In this document: positions 51,283 through 60,708 of the stretch, one piece after another
Layout: each line of letters begins with the position of its first letter
How positions within the stretch are numbered: the first letter of the stretch is position 1
DNA from: Methanolinea sp.
Lineage (GTDB): Archaea; Halobacteriota; Methanomicrobia; Methanomicrobiales; Methanospirillaceae
Assembly: GCA_024518585.1 (NCBI GenBank)
Contig: JANIHI010000002.1
Location: 1-64,000, forward strand
DNA length: 64,000 nt
Direction: 5' to 3'
Program-made: the position numbers and the translations under genes
The notes under the pieces: model-generated
The model's database searches: none
Told to the model about the DNA's origin: nothing
Seen by the model: only the letters and a program-made list of their open reading frames with translations

Positions 51283-52530
51283 TCAGGGGGATGGCGGGCG
51301 GAGAAAATCTTCCCGCACGCCCCGGCAGAGGGGCCGGGCCAGGTGCCGGCGGGCACTCGGCGGGACCTCGTACCACCCGGGGGAGACCGTGCGGGGGAGG
51401 ATCGCTCGTATCGGCCGGTCCGACCGCCCGCCGCACCGGCGGCACTTGTACCCCTTGTCCTTCCCGGCACTCGTCATCCTCTTCCCGCACCTCTCGCAGA
51501 CCGGTGGCCGGGTGAGCGTGATCGGCGGGGCCGAATCGACGGCGAGTTTCTCGAGGTTGATACTCCCCCTCTTGTAACTCCCGCACACCCTGACCACGTC
51601 ACCGGGGAGGAGGGACCGGACGACGTCCCGGAACCCGCGGGTCGGCTCGTAGGCCATGCAGGGCAGGGCCGTCGTGCCATCGGTGATGGTCAGGCAGACG
51701 TGGCCCCCCAGGAACGTCTGCGGGGGGGCACAGACCGTTCCCCCCACGAGGTAGGAGTGGCCCTCAGCGAGTGAGCCGATCGTCCCGGGAACGATGTGGG
51801 CATCCGTCCCCTGGTTCGTGACCCACACCTGCTCGCACGCGGGTCTCTCGGATATCACCCTCTCCCGGGCAAGGGCAATCCACCCCGGGCGTTCCCCCCG
51901 TATCCCGAAGAGGACGGGGTCCGGCGTGTGGGGCACGCAGACGACGAGGTCGTTTCCCCGGTCAACGGTATCCCACGTATGGGGGAACGTCTCCCGGTCG
52001 GCATCAAAGAGGCTCTGGCGGTCGACGGACCGCGGGGTGCCGAACCGGTCGGCACTCCGGTAGACAAGGACCTCGTAGGTTGCGTCATCGAAGCGGCTGC
52101 AGACGGCGGCAGTGGCCCCGATCAGCCCCCTCTTCTCCTTGTACCCACGGAAGAGTGCCCCTGACCCCGCGAGGAGAGCAAGGGCCTCGTCGAGCGTGCA
52201 GAAGCTTTGGACGGCACGGGTATAGAAATCGGGAGAAAGGGGGCCGTCGCTGACCACGACCCCGGGGTGCGTCCGCTCGTGGGAGAGGTCGGCCAGCTCC
52301 TCCACCGCCTCGCACGCGAGCCGGAAGGCGATACGCCGGGACCCCTCGGCAACGAGGCAGACCGCGGCATTTCCCCGGGTCTTTTCCGGGACGTTGGGGT
52401 TTAGGCGGACCAGCCGTGCCTCGTGGACCCTGACCCCTGCCCGTTTCAGCCGGCGCAGGAGGACGGCACCAAGGTAAGTCGTGCACATCCCCCGCGGGGA
52501 ATCGGTATCGTCAATCCCGATGCAGAACAT
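51283..52530 (-). CDS. tiaS: tRNA(Ile2) 2-agmatinylcytidine synthetase
   Basis: A 415-residue TiaS, which attaches agmatine to C34 of the CAU-anticodon isoleucine tRNA so it reads AUA. The N-terminus is MFCIGIDDTDSPRGMCTTYL, with the kinase-like acidic loop. The C-terminal region holds an OB-like segment and a zinc ribbon (CERCGKRMTSAGKDKGYKCR, then RCGG). Length is typical (about 420). The tail past residue 380 is Arg/Pro-rich. Confidence 0.9.
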   Translation of the reverse strand: MFCIGIDDTDSPRGMCTTYLGAVLLRRLKRAGVRVHEARLVRLNPNVPEKTRGNAAVCLVAEGSRRIAFRLACEAVEELADLSHERTHPGVVVSDGPLSPDFYTRAVQSFCTLDEALALLAGSGALFRGYKEKRGLIGATAAVCSRFDDATYEVLVYRSADRFGTPRSVDRQSLFDADRETFPHTWDTVDRGNDLVVCVPHTPDPVLFGIRGERPGWIALARERVISERPACEQVWVTNQGTDAHIVPGTIGSLAEGHSYLVGGTVCAPPQTFLGGHVCLTITDGTTALPCMAYEPTRGFRDVVRSLLPGDVVRVCGSYKRGSINLEKLAVDSAPPITLTRPPVCERCGKRMTSAGKDKGYKCRRCGGRSDRPIRAILPRTVSPGWYEVPPSARRHLARPLCRGVREDFLRPPSP

Positions 52531-52542
52531 CAGCCCTCACCT

Positions 52543-52553
52543 GAGTATTTATA
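52543..52553 (+). promoter_or_regulatory. TATA box in the divergent tiaS/HTH gap
   Basis: GTATTTATACC sits 31-41 bases before ATG 52584. Its complement GGTATAAATAC is also a good TATA sequence, so it could work in both directions. Confidence 0.5.
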
Positions 52554-52583
52554 CCAGGTCAGGCTAAATCCATTCGTAGTGCG

Positions 52584-53495
52584 ATGCCGCAGGAACGCCT
52601 CCTCTCGACGGTGACAAGCGTCTTACTGATGGGTGGGTTCCGGGTCTCGGAGACCTACAGGATGAGGCCCCGGAGCTTTGACATGATCGCGAGGAAGAAG
52701 AACGTCATCCTCGTCATCAAGGCAGTGACCCACATCGACAGCGTCAGCGAGGAGATTGCCCGGGACCTGGACCACGTCGCCCGCTACCTTAAGGGCGCTC
52801 CCCTCATCATCGGGGAGCGGGCCCGCGATGCCGACCTCGAGCGGGGGGCAGTCTACGTCCGGTACGGGATCTTTGCCATCAGTTCCGCGACCCTGTACGA
52901 TGCATTTGTCGAGGGCATCCCCCCCCTCGTGTATGCCTCGCCCGGCGGCCTGTACGTGACCATCAACGGCGAGACCCTCCGCGAATTGCGCGAGAAGAGG
53001 GCTCTTTCGCTCGGTGACCTCGGGACGATGCTCGGGGTCTCCCGGAGGACCATCTCCAAGTACGAGAGCGGGATGGGGACAACGCTCGAGGTGGCACAGA
53101 AGATGGAGGAGATATTTGATGCACCCCTCGTCCAGGCCATCGACCTGCTCTCCTACACATCCCTCTTTTCTGAAGAGGAGGGCAGACCGGAGGAGACCCC
53201 AATGGGGTTCCTCGAGCGAATCGGGGTCAGGCTCCACGCGATGCACAGGGCCCCGTTCCAGGCCCTCATCGAGATATCGGACGAGTCCATCCTGACGGGG
53301 TACGGCTCCTCGCAGAAAGTCGTCAAACGCGCTGCCCTGATCGGAAACATCTCCCAGGTGGCAGGCATGCATGCCATGTGCGTGCTCACGGACTACGCCA
53401 AACAGAAGAAGATCGGCAGGACCCTCGTGATCGGGGAAGAGAGGCTCCAGGGGCTCCGGGACGGCGAAGAACTGATCGACCTGGTCTGCAAATAA
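52584..53495 (+). CDS. Archaeal HTH-type regulatory protein
   Basis: A 303-residue protein. Residues 1-110 resemble a restriction-endonuclease-like or holiday-junction-type fold (LSTVTSVLLMGGFRVSETYR, FDMIARKKNVILVIKAVTHI). Residues 133-185 are an XRE-type helix-turn-helix (LRELREKRALSLGDLGTMLG, VSRRTISKYESGMGTTLEVA). The C-terminal domain is conserved but of unknown function. Members of this family are annotated as putative archaeal transcription regulators. The thermosome gene starts 54 bases downstream with its own promoter. Confidence 0.82.
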   Translation: MPQERLLSTVTSVLLMGGFRVSETYRMRPRSFDMIARKKNVILVIKAVTHIDSVSEEIARDLDHVARYLKGAPLIIGERARDADLERGAVYVRYGIFAISSATLYDAFVEGIPPLVYASPGGLYVTINGETLRELREKRALSLGDLGTMLGVSRRTISKYESGMGTTLEVAQKMEEIFDAPLVQAIDLLSYTSLFSEEEGRPEETPMGFLERIGVRLHAMHRAPFQALIEISDESILTGYGSSQKVVKRAALIGNISQVAGMHAMCVLTDYAKQKKIGRTLVIGEERLQGLRDGEELIDLVCK

Positions 53496-53500
53496 TAATT

Positions 53501-53508
53501 TTTATATA
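53501..53508 (+). promoter_or_regulatory. TATA box of the thermosome gene
   Basis: TTTATATA lies 42-49 bases before ATG 53550 in a clear AT-rich gap; GGTGAAT just before the ATG can serve as a ribosome-binding site. Confidence 0.65.
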
Positions 53509-53549
53509 GAACCACAAACCAATTTTATCGCTACACGTGGTGAATAGAA

Positions 53550-55208
53550 ATGTCACAGCAACTCGGAGGACAACCGATTCTCATCCTCAAGGAAGGAAGT
53601 TCACGCACCCGTGGACGTGATGCACAGGGCATGAACATCACTGCTGCCAAGGCGGTTGCCAGTGCAGTGCGAACGACGCTCGGGCCCAAGGGCATGGACA
53701 AGATGCTCGTGGATACCATCGGCGACGTCGTGATCACGAACGATGGCGTGACAATCCTCAAGGAGATGGATATCGAGCACCCGGCCGCAAAGATGATGGT
53801 CGAGATCGCAAAGACCCAGGACGACGAGGTCGGCGACGGGACAACGACCGCCGTGGTCATTGCCGGGGAGCTCCTGAAGAAGGCAGAAGACCTCCTCGAG
53901 CAGGACGTCCACCCGACCGTGATCGCCCACGGGTACCGCCAGGCGGCCGAGAAGGCCCAGGAGATCCTGCAGAACATCGCGGTCACCATCAAGCCGAAGG
54001 ACACGGCCATGTTGAAGAAGATCGCAGAAACCGCCATGACCGGCAAGGGTGCCGAAGCCTCCCGTGACAAGATCTGCGACCTTGTCGTCAAGGCCGTCAC
54101 CATGGTCGCCGAGGAGGACGGCACCGTGGACAAGGACTACATCAAGGTCGAGAAGAAGGTCGGCGGCTCGATCGACGACTGCGAGATCATCGAGGGTGTC
54201 GTCATCGACAAGGAGCGTGTCCACCCCGGGATGCCCAAGAAGGTGACAAACGCCAAGATCCTCCTCCTGAATGCGGCCGTCGAGTTCAAGAAGACAGAGG
54301 TGGACGCCGAGATCAACATCACGAGCCCGGACCAGCTCCAGGCCTTCCTCGACGAGGAAGAGCGGATGATCAAGAACATCGTCGACAAGATCGTTGACTC
54401 CGGGGCAAATGTCCTCTTCTGCCAGAAGGGTATCGATGACATCGCCCAGCATTACCTTGCCAAGGCAGGGATCCTCGCGATCCGCCGGGTCAAGAAGAGC
54501 GACATGGAGAAGCTCGTTCGCGCGACAGGCGGGAGCATGGTCTCGAGCATTGATGCCATTGCAAAGGAGGAACTGGGATACGCGGGCCTCGTCGAGGAGC
54601 GCAAGATCTCCGGTGAAGAGATGATCTTTGTCGAGGGCTGCAAGAACCCGAAAGCCGTCTCCATCCTGGTGCGTGGCGGGACCGAGCACGTCGTTGACGA
54701 GCTCGAGCGTGCAATCGAGGACGCCCTCCGCGTGGTCTCTGTCGTCTACGAGGACAAGAAGCTCGTGGCAGGTGGCGGCGCACCCGAGATCGAGCTCTCG
54801 CTCCGGCTGAGGGAGTATGCTGCAAGCGTCGGCGGACGTGCCCAGCTCGCCATCGAGGCATTCGCCAACGCGCTCGAGATCATCCCCCGGACCCTGGCAG
54901 AGAACGCCGGGCTTGACCCGATCGACATGCTCGTCGAGCTGCGTGCAGCCCACGAGAAGGGCAAGAAGACCTACGGCCTCAACGTCTTCGAGGGCAAGGC
55001 CGAGGACATGCTGAAATCGGGCGTCGTCGAACCCCTCCGGGTCAAGACCCAGGCAATCGCGAGTGCGGCCGAGGCAGCGACCATGATCCTCCGCATCGAT
55101 GACGTGATCGCCGCGTCCAAGAGTGCACCGCCGGCCGGCGGACCCCAGGGCGGTCCCGGCGGCATGGGCGGCATGGGCGGAATGGGCGGCGACATGGGCG
55201 AGTTCTGA
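53550..55208 (+). CDS. Thermosome subunit (group II chaperonin)
   Basis: A 552-residue chaperonin. Motifs: [51 protein letters not shown] (ATPase site), [55 protein letters not shown] and the C-terminal GGM-rich tail. It forms a double-ring ATP-driven folding chamber in the cytoplasm. Strong TATA box upstream and T6 run (55230-55235) downstream suggest a monocistronic, highly expressed gene. Confidence 0.95.
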   Translation: MSQQLGGQPILILKEGSSRTRGRDAQGMNITAAKAVASAVRTTLGPKGMDKMLVDTIGDVVITNDGVTILKEMDIEHPAAKMMVEIAKTQDDEVGDGTTTAVVIAGELLKKAEDLLEQDVHPTVIAHGYRQAAEKAQEILQNIAVTIKPKDTAMLKKIAETAMTGKGAEASRDKICDLVVKAVTMVAEEDGTVDKDYIKVEKKVGGSIDDCEIIEGVVIDKERVHPGMPKKVTNAKILLLNAAVEFKKTEVDAEINITSPDQLQAFLDEEERMIKNIVDKIVDSGANVLFCQKGIDDIAQHYLAKAGILAIRRVKKSDMEKLVRATGGSMVSSIDAIAKEELGYAGLVEERKISGEEMIFVEGCKNPKAVSILVRGGTEHVVDELERAIEDALRVVSVVYEDKKLVAGGGAPEIELSLRLREYAASVGGRAQLAIEAFANALEIIPRTLAENAGLDPIDMLVELRAAHEKGKKTYGLNVFEGKAEDMLKSGVVEPLRVKTQAIASAAEAATMILRIDDVIAASKSAPPAGGPQGGPGGMGGMGGMGGDMGEF

Positions 55209-55229
55209 AGAACCACATACCCCTCTCCC

Positions 55230-55235
55230 TTTTTT
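55230..55235 (+). terminator. Oligo-T terminator after the thermosome gene
   Basis: T6 in a pyrimidine-rich stretch 22 bases after the stop; archaeal RNA polymerase terminates at such runs. Confidence 0.4.
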
Positions 55236-55400
55236 CTCCCCAAAATCACTCCGTTCATTTGATCATCGGTCTCCGGCCACGCGATTGGCATCGGCGGGGG
55301 CCGGTGGGAAGAAGGCCTTGCCATACCGCATCTCTCCGGGTCCCGGGTCTCATCATTGCGGTATTGTCCGGGAATCACTCCATGGACGGGGGGGAGGGAG

Positions 55401-55409
55401 ACTTATATC
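55401..55409 (+). promoter_or_regulatory. TATA box of the small zinc-ribbon gene
   Basis: ACTTATATC lies 23-31 bases before ATG 55432, giving a leaderless transcript. Confidence 0.5.
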
Positions 55410-55431
55410 CGGGGGGGTCGATACTGACTCC

Positions 55432-55800
55432 ATGCAGGACCGGTTCATCTTCACGCGGCACAGGACGACGTGCTACCACTGTGGGAAGGAAGCAGACCAG
55501 GTCATCAAGGCCGTCCCATACCAGGCCCAGGTCGTGTGCAGCAACTGCGGGGCGACCCGCATCTTCGTCCCCCGCATCGAGGACGTGAGTAAACCGGGAA
55601 GTTACACGAGGATTGGGTGCTACGACCTCTGGACCCTCGTCTCAGACGCACGGTGCAGGAACTGCGGCGTTACGGGTCCCCATGACCTTGCCATCGGGTG
55701 TAACCACTTCACGGTGCGGTGCAGGAACTGCGGCTTTACGCACTTTTACAAGTTCAGCCTCGAGTACATCGCCCAGTGCCCCATCGAAGAAGAGTCGTGA
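55432..55800 (+). CDS. Small protein with four zinc knuckles
   Basis: A 122-residue protein with four CxxC pairs: TCYHCGKEADQ, VCSNCGATRIF, RCRNCGVTGP and RCRNCGFTHFYKFSLEYIAQ. The spacing suggests two zinc ribbons. ATG 55432 is the first start after a good TATA box; upstream codons in the same frame are not conserved-looking. Possibly a nucleic-acid-binding or assembly factor. Not recognised as a named family. Confidence 0.7.
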   Translation: MQDRFIFTRHRTTCYHCGKEADQVIKAVPYQAQVVCSNCGATRIFVPRIEDVSKPGSYTRIGCYDLWTLVSDARCRNCGVTGPHDLAIGCNHFTVRCRNCGFTHFYKFSLEYIAQCPIEEES

Positions 55801-55905
55801 GGAGAGCAGGCTCCGGGGGTTGCACCTTGGGTCCTCTTTCCCGGGGCTTTGCGACAGTGGTCCCGGCCCGGTGACCCCGGTGGGACGCCGGGAAGGAGGG
55901 AGGTG

Positions 55906-56157
55906 TTACTTATCCTCCCTTTCCATGGTGATTGCCGATTTCGGGCACTCGTTTGCGCAGATGCCACAGCCCTTGCAGAAGTCGTAATCGATTGCGAGGT
56001 CTTCGCTGATGACCGCATCGGGGCAGTACATCGCGCAGATACCGCAGGCATTGCACTTCTCCCGGTCTATCCGTGGGCGGAAGACGCGCCAGGAACCAGT
56101 CTTCCCGCAGGCACCCGTTACCGGCCGGCTGATGGCGAGGCGGTGTCGGCCCTTCAT
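55906..56157 (-). CDS. porD: Pyruvate:ferredoxin oxidoreductase delta subunit
   Basis: An 83-residue ferredoxin-like subunit. It contains TGSWRVFRPRIDREKCNACG, the usual PorD lead-in, then two Cx2Cx2Cx3C motifs (CNACGICAMYCP, CKGCGICANECP) for two [4Fe-4S] clusters. These carry electrons from the thiamine-diphosphate site to ferredoxin. It is the last gene of the minus-strand por operon and overlaps porC by four bases. Confidence 0.88.
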   Translation of the reverse strand: MKGRHRLAISRPVTGACGKTGSWRVFRPRIDREKCNACGICAMYCPDAVISEDLAIDYDFCKGCGICANECPKSAITMEREDK

Positions 56158-56681
56158 GCCACCAGCTCCCTGTACGCTGCCTCGGCGGCAGACACGTTGC
56201 GCGGGTCGGAAAACATCTCGGTGATTGCTGACTTTGCAGACTCCATGGTGATGATCCCCATCTTTGCGAGGGCACCGAGCACAGGGGTGTTGAGGATCGG
56301 GCTCCCCGCGACCTCGAGTCTCTCCCGGAGCGCAATGCCTGTCAGGTCAACGGTAAAGACCGGGTGACCCGCCATGTCCCGGGGTTCCCTCGCGTTGAGG
56401 AGGACACGCCCGGAGGGCTTGATCCCCTGGAGGACATCGACGACGTCCATCACGCTCGGGTCGAGCACGACCACGAGGTCCGGCCTCCGGATCTGGCTGG
56501 AGACCCTGATAGCACGGTCATCGATCCGCACGAACGAGACGACCGGTGCACCCCGGCGCTCGGCACCGTAAAACGGGCAGGCCGTGGCATACTTCCCGTC
56601 ACGGACCGCCGCGAGGGCGAGCAGGCGGGCCGCGGTCACACCGCCCTGCCCGCCGCGGGAGTGGATGCGGACCTCAAACAT
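56154..56681 (-). CDS. porC: Pyruvate:ferredoxin oxidoreductase gamma subunit
   Basis: A 175-residue gamma subunit: FEVRIHSRGGQGGVTAARLL, CPFYGAERRGAPVVSFVRID, IRRPDLVVVLDPSVMDVVDV and PVLGALAKMGIITMESAK. This domain binds CoA or helps close the active site of 2-oxoacid oxidoreductases. It overlaps the alpha gene by eight bases and delta by four. Confidence 0.88.
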   Translation of the reverse strand: MFEVRIHSRGGQGGVTAARLLALAAVRDGKYATACPFYGAERRGAPVVSFVRIDDRAIRVSSQIRRPDLVVVLDPSVMDVVDVLQGIKPSGRVLLNAREPRDMAGHPVFTVDLTGIALRERLEVAGSPILNTPVLGALAKMGIITMESAKSAITEMFSDPRNVSAAEAAYRELVA

Positions 56682-57786
56682 CGTTGGTCACCCCAAACCA
56701 CGTCTCTTTACCCGGTTCGCGGTCCCGGACAAACCCGGCGATATCCTCGTAGGTGACCTCCTGGCCCCCGAGCCCGGCGATCACGCTTGTGGGATTGACC
56801 CCCGTTGTTGCGGCGATGCTCCGGGCAAGGATGCCCCCGAACCCAAAGGAGTAGTCCCGGTCGATGACGACGACGTCCCGGCCGGAGAGGTCGAGGCGGG
56901 GGAACGGGCGAAGCCACCTGATCCGCATGCTCCCGGCCCGCACCCCCTCTTCCCGGAGCAGGTCGACGGCGACTTCGGCTTCCCGGCCGAGCGTCCCCAC
57001 GGCAACGACGACCACGTCGGCGTCCTCGCACCGGTACTCCTCGACCATGTCGTACCGCCTCCCGAACCGCTGGAAAAACCTCTCCTGCGTCTCCCGTATC
57101 ACGGAAACAGCGTCCCGCATGGACCGCTCGATGTCCCACCGCAGGGCAAAGTAATTGTCCGGCCCGGTGAGAGTCCCGTATCCCCCGGGGTTCGCCGGGT
57201 CAATGGCGTGGGGCAGGTGGAGCGGCGGGATGAAGTCCCCAACCGGGGTTACGTCGAAAGGCTGCATGGTGTGGGAGAGGAGGAACCCATCGAGGTTGAC
57301 CATCACGGGGAGCAGGACGCGCTCGTCCTCTGCAATGCAGAACGCCATCAGCACGGCGTCGTACGCCTCCTGGACGGAGCCGACATACACCTGGAGCCAC
57401 CCGGTATCCCTCTCCTGGAACGCATCGGTGTGTTCAGCCCAGATGTTCCAGCCCGGCCCGAGAGCACGGTTGACGTTGGCCATCACGATGGGGAGGCGTG
57501 CGCCCGCTGCCCAGTTGACCATCTCGTGCATGTAGTGGAGGCCGTGGGAACTGGTCGCCGTGAACGTCCGGGCACCGGTCACGCTGGCCCCGATGCAGGC
57601 GGCCATCGCGGAGTGCTCGCTCTCGACCGGGATGTACTGGCTCTTGAGCTCTTTCGCGGCCACGTACTCGGCGATCTGCTCCACGATCTCTGTCTGGGGC
57701 GTGATGGGGTAGGCGGCGACGACGGCCGGGGCGGCTTCCTTCACGGCGGCCGCCACCGCCTTGTTGCCGGTTGCGACCGTCAGCAT
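56674..57786 (-). CDS. porA: Pyruvate:ferredoxin oxidoreductase alpha subunit
   Basis: A 370-residue alpha subunit. AAYPITPQTEIVEQIAEYVA, YIPVESEHSAMAACIGASVT, GARTFTATSSHGLHYMHEMV, ERDTGWLQVYVGSVQEAYDA and VLDRD-like VVIDRDYSFGFGGIL are all present. The S-E-H-S and T-S-S-H-G segments shape the substrate site. Closest in pattern to pyruvate enzymes, but other 2-oxoacids are not excluded. It overlaps the beta gene by seven bases. Confidence 0.85.
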   Translation of the reverse strand: MLTVATGNKAVAAAVKEAAPAVVAAYPITPQTEIVEQIAEYVAAKELKSQYIPVESEHSAMAACIGASVTGARTFTATSSHGLHYMHEMVNWAAGARLPIVMANVNRALGPGWNIWAEHTDAFQERDTGWLQVYVGSVQEAYDAVLMAFCIAEDERVLLPVMVNLDGFLLSHTMQPFDVTPVGDFIPPLHLPHAIDPANPGGYGTLTGPDNYFALRWDIERSMRDAVSVIRETQERFFQRFGRRYDMVEEYRCEDADVVVVAVGTLGREAEVAVDLLREEGVRAGSMRIRWLRPFPRLDLSGRDVVVIDRDYSFGFGGILARSIAATTGVNPTSVIAGLGGQEVTYEDIAGFVRDREPGKETWFGVTNDV

Positions 57787-58661
57787 ACGCCCTCCTCCTC
57801 CCTTTGGAGCCGCTGTGCAACTGCCATGGCCTCGTCTTTCATCCGGGCGACCGTCTCGGGGGCGATCCCCTTAAACCTGCCCTGGGCAGAGAGGTACTCC
57901 TCGACGGGGAGTGGTTTTACCATTGCAGCCCTGGAAGGGCCGTTGATCGTCACCTTGCCCTGTTCCCGCTCGTACAGGATCCACATGCCGGTTCGGACGG
58001 CCAGTTTCCCTATCTCCACGGTCTTTTCGGACGGGAACCGCCAGCCCGGGGGGCACGGTGAGAGGATGTGGATGAAGGTAGGGCCACGGGTGGAGAGGGC
58101 CTTTTGGACTTTCTGGAAGAGGTCCTTGGGGTAGGCGGAACAGGCTGTGGCCATGTAGGGGGGCCGGTGGGCGGCAACAATCGCGTCCAGGTCCTTCTTT
58201 GGCTGGAGTTTTCCCTCCGGGGTCGTGGTCGTCCGTGCACCGAGGGGTGTTGCCCCTGACCGCTGCATTCCCGTGTTCCCGTAGGCCTCGTTGTCGTAGC
58301 AGATGTAGAGGAAGTCTGTTCCCCTCTCCAGTGCACCCGAGAGTGCCTGGATACCGATGTCAACCGTCCCGCCGTCACCGGCATACACGATGACATTGGT
58401 CTTTTTCCCGGCCGCACGCAGGGCTGCGCTCATCCCGGATGCACAGGCGGCCGCTGCGGCGAACGCAACGTTGTAGACCGGGACGTTGAAAGCAGTGTGA
58501 GGGTATATGCCCTGGATCACGCTCGTGCAGCAGGCGGGCACGACGAGCACGGTATCGGGCCCTGCGGCCTTGAGGACGTAGCGCAGGGCAAGTGTATCAC
58601 CGCAGCCGGCACAGGCCGATGTACACTTCAGGATGTAGTCTTCCCGGGGGATCTCCGTCAT
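57780..58661 (-). CDS. porB: Pyruvate:ferredoxin oxidoreductase beta subunit
   Basis: A 293-residue thiamine-diphosphate-binding beta subunit: SACAGCGDTLALRYVLKAAG (cluster Cys pair), VIVYAGDGGTVDIGIQALSG (ThDP motif GDG), ICYDNEAYGNTGMQRSGATP and FIHILSPCPPGWRFPSEKTV. It reversibly converts pyruvate and CoA to acetyl-CoA, CO2 and reduced ferredoxin; in methanogens mainly in the biosynthetic direction. First gene of the operon, preceded by ATAAATAA at 58693-58700. The gene order beta-alpha-gamma-delta differs from the common gamma-delta-alpha-beta. Confidence 0.87.
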   Translation of the reverse strand: MTEIPREDYILKCTSACAGCGDTLALRYVLKAAGPDTVLVVPACCTSVIQGIYPHTAFNVPVYNVAFAAAAACASGMSAALRAAGKKTNVIVYAGDGGTVDIGIQALSGALERGTDFLYICYDNEAYGNTGMQRSGATPLGARTTTTPEGKLQPKKDLDAIVAAHRPPYMATACSAYPKDLFQKVQKALSTRGPTFIHILSPCPPGWRFPSEKTVEIGKLAVRTGMWILYEREQGKVTINGPSRAAMVKPLPVEEYLSAQGRFKGIAPETVARMKDEAMAVAQRLQREEEGVC

Positions 58662-58691
58662 CGGACTTCAGCCATTCAGGTTATCTGCCAT

Positions 58692-58701
58692 CATAAATAA
58701 G
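58692..58701 (-). promoter_or_regulatory. TATA box of the por operon
   Basis: On the minus strand CTTATTTATG lies 31-41 bases before ATG 58661. Confidence 0.5.
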
Positions 58702-58896
58702 GGTATTTTACTAAGAATCCACGGGAACCGGGCCTGCGATGCGTGCGGGCAGGAGGGAAGTGCCAAAAAAGCGCGCCATGGGGGACCCCACGTTTCCCCG
58801 GGGGATTGCCTGGTACCGGGGGGTAATTTCGGGGATCTTTCCGGTCGGGGAATAAGACGGATCCCCCTTCCGGTGAAGAGTCTTTCGGGTGAGAGG

Positions 58897-60522
58897 TCAG
58901 AGCGCTGCTTCGGGGGTCTTGCCCGGAGAGGAAACACCGCCCTCCTCGGGTGGCATGGCACTCAGCACCTCGGGTACTGTTCCCATGGCCACGATCTTTC
59001 CCCCCCTCATCCAGGCAACGCGGTCACACAGCTCCCGGACAAAGTCCATGTCATGGGAGACCACGATGAAAGTCTGGTCCATCTCCTGGCGGGCGTGGAG
59101 GATGGAGTGCTTGACGTCCCTCTTGGTGAGCGGGTCCATTGTGCCGGTCGGCTCATCCAGGATCACCATGCGGGGTTCGCGGATCAGGACCTGGGCCAGG
59201 GCAACCCTGTGCCTCTCCCCCTCGGAGAGCTGGTCAGGGTACTTGGAGAGGATGTCCCCGCTCACCTTCTCCGAAAATCCGGCCATCGCAAGGGTGATCC
59301 TGGCCTTCCTGACAGCGAGTTCCTTGGGGAACTCGAGCCCGATTGCATCGGTGAGGTTGTCAAGGACCGTGCGGTGGGGGTAGAGGTCATACTCCTGGTG
59401 GAGGAGGCCGATGTATCCCTTTGCCCTGCCGCGGTTCTCGATGCCTGGTTTTGTCATGTCGACCCACTCCTCACCGACCAGGAAATTCATCTCGCCAGCC
59501 GTCGGCTCGATGATACCGGCGATGATGCGGGAGAGCGTGGTCTTTCCTGCCCCGCTCTTCCCGATGATCCCAAAGATCTCCCCCCGGTTTACCTTGAACG
59601 AGACACCATTGACCGCCCGGATCAACCCCCTGTCGGCCGACATGTAGCGCTTGGCAACGTCCCGCGCCACCAGGATCTCCTCGCCGAAGGTAAGGGGAGA
59701 TTCGTCCTCGTCGCGTGAATAGTCCCGCAGAAAATGGGATATGACGTCCTTTGGAGCCCCTATCTTCTCGATCCGGCCCTCTTCGAGGAGGATTGCGCGT
59801 GCAGCAGTGTCCTCGATGACCCTGGAGAAGTGCGATGTAATAACAATACCCATCCCCGAGCTCTTCGAGGCCGAAAGGAGCATCTGGTGCACGACGTCTG
59901 CGGTCTGGGGGTCGAGGGTGCCGGTCGGTTCGTCGGCAAAGAGGAGGAGAGGATCGCGCGCGAGCTGCCGGGCGAGTACCACCCGCTGTTTCTCGCCACC
60001 CGAGAGGTCGCGGGCGATGTGCATCATCCGGTGCGAGAGCCGGACCTGGTCCAGGAGGTCTGCCGCCCGGTTGATCGCACCCTCCCCGTAGTTGACATCG
60101 TCAAGGGCGCGCAGGACGTTTTCGATGACACGGTCATCCCCGTAGAGGGCAAACGTCCTCTGGAACATGATAGCGGTGCGCCGCATTATGGACTTCTTCA
60201 GACCCTCGTTTTCCGGTCTCCAGAAGTCCACGTCTGCCTTTGCGAGGGTCGTTCCGCAGCGCGGACAGGGTTTACCAGCATCGCTTTGCAGGCGTACGTT
60301 CGAACAGTCCGGGCACAGGCTCACGTGGTAAACGACTGCACCTGCTGTCGGGGGGTCTTCCACCCCCCGGAGGAGGTGGATGAGAACGCTCTTTCCTGCG
60401 CCACTGCGCCCGATGATCCCCATGGTCTCGCCCTCGTATATCTCGAAAGAGAGGTTATCGAGGACTTTTTTTCCCGAGTATTCCATGGAGAGGTTCCGGA
60501 CCGAAATAAACGGGTGGTTCAT
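58897..60522 (-). CDS. atwA: Methyl-coenzyme M reductase system component A2
   Basis: A 541-residue twin ABC ATPase (from ATG 60522). Domain 1: Walker A GRSGAGKSVLIHLL, signature LSGGEKQRVVLARQLA, Walker B LLLFADEPTG. Domain 2: GKSGAGKTTLSRIIAG, LSEGERHRVALAQVL, MVILDEPTG. Between Walker A and the Q-loop of domain 1 lies a zinc-type insert (CPDCSNV ... CPRCGTT). AtwA uses ATP to activate the nickel cofactor F430 of methyl-CoM reductase. Earlier in-frame ATGs at 60591, 60561 and 60537 are possible. A palindrome CTCATATGAG lies just downstream of its TATA box. Confidence 0.92.
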   Translation of the reverse strand: MNHPFISVRNLSMEYSGKKVLDNLSFEIYEGETMGIIGRSGAGKSVLIHLLRGVEDPPTAGAVVYHVSLCPDCSNVRLQSDAGKPCPRCGTTLAKADVDFWRPENEGLKKSIMRRTAIMFQRTFALYGDDRVIENVLRALDDVNYGEGAINRAADLLDQVRLSHRMMHIARDLSGGEKQRVVLARQLARDPLLLFADEPTGTLDPQTADVVHQMLLSASKSSGMGIVITSHFSRVIEDTAARAILLEEGRIEKIGAPKDVISHFLRDYSRDEDESPLTFGEEILVARDVAKRYMSADRGLIRAVNGVSFKVNRGEIFGIIGKSGAGKTTLSRIIAGIIEPTAGEMNFLVGEEWVDMTKPGIENRGRAKGYIGLLHQEYDLYPHRTVLDNLTDAIGLEFPKELAVRKARITLAMAGFSEKVSGDILSKYPDQLSEGERHRVALAQVLIREPRMVILDEPTGTMDPLTKRDVKHSILHARQEMDQTFIVVSHDMDFVRELCDRVAWMRGGKIVAMGTVPEVLSAMPPEEGGVSSPGKTPEAAL

Positions 60523-60620
60523 GACATCCTCACGCATTTTTTCTGGGGTGCGGTCCCGCATGAATGCCCGAAAAAATATTCCGGTATGCAAGACAGGCCC
60601 GGCGAAACCCTCTATTATTT

Positions 60621-60630
60621 CTCATATGAG
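60621..60630. promoter_or_regulatory. Palindrome CTCATATGAG in the atwA promoter
   Basis: A 10-bp perfect palindrome, preceded by ATTT, lies between the TATA element (60637-60644 on the minus strand) and the gene, over the expected transcription start. The same ATTTCTCATATGAG occurs at 61772-61785 before the DUF5320 gene. Confidence 0.5.
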
Positions 60631-60636
60631 TAGAAT

Positions 60637-60644
60637 GGTATAAA
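60637..60644 (-). promoter_or_regulatory. TATA box of atwA
   Basis: TTTATACC on the minus strand, about 46-53 bases before an in-frame ATG at 60591 and 115 before ATG 60522. Confidence 0.45.
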
Positions 60645-60708
60645 CCTGTTGAATTTGTGCGGGAAGGGATTTATAGCAGATATCAAGTAAAAAAGGATGA
60701 AAACAGGT

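Noticed and set aside
53601-54953. A 450-codon minus-strand open frame
   Set aside because: Antisense to the thermosome gene; its Asp/Leu/Val-rich product reflects complementary codons.
56584-58134. A 516-codon plus-strand open frame
   Set aside because: Antisense to the por genes, with Pro/Arg/Gly/Asp-rich low-information protein and no motif.
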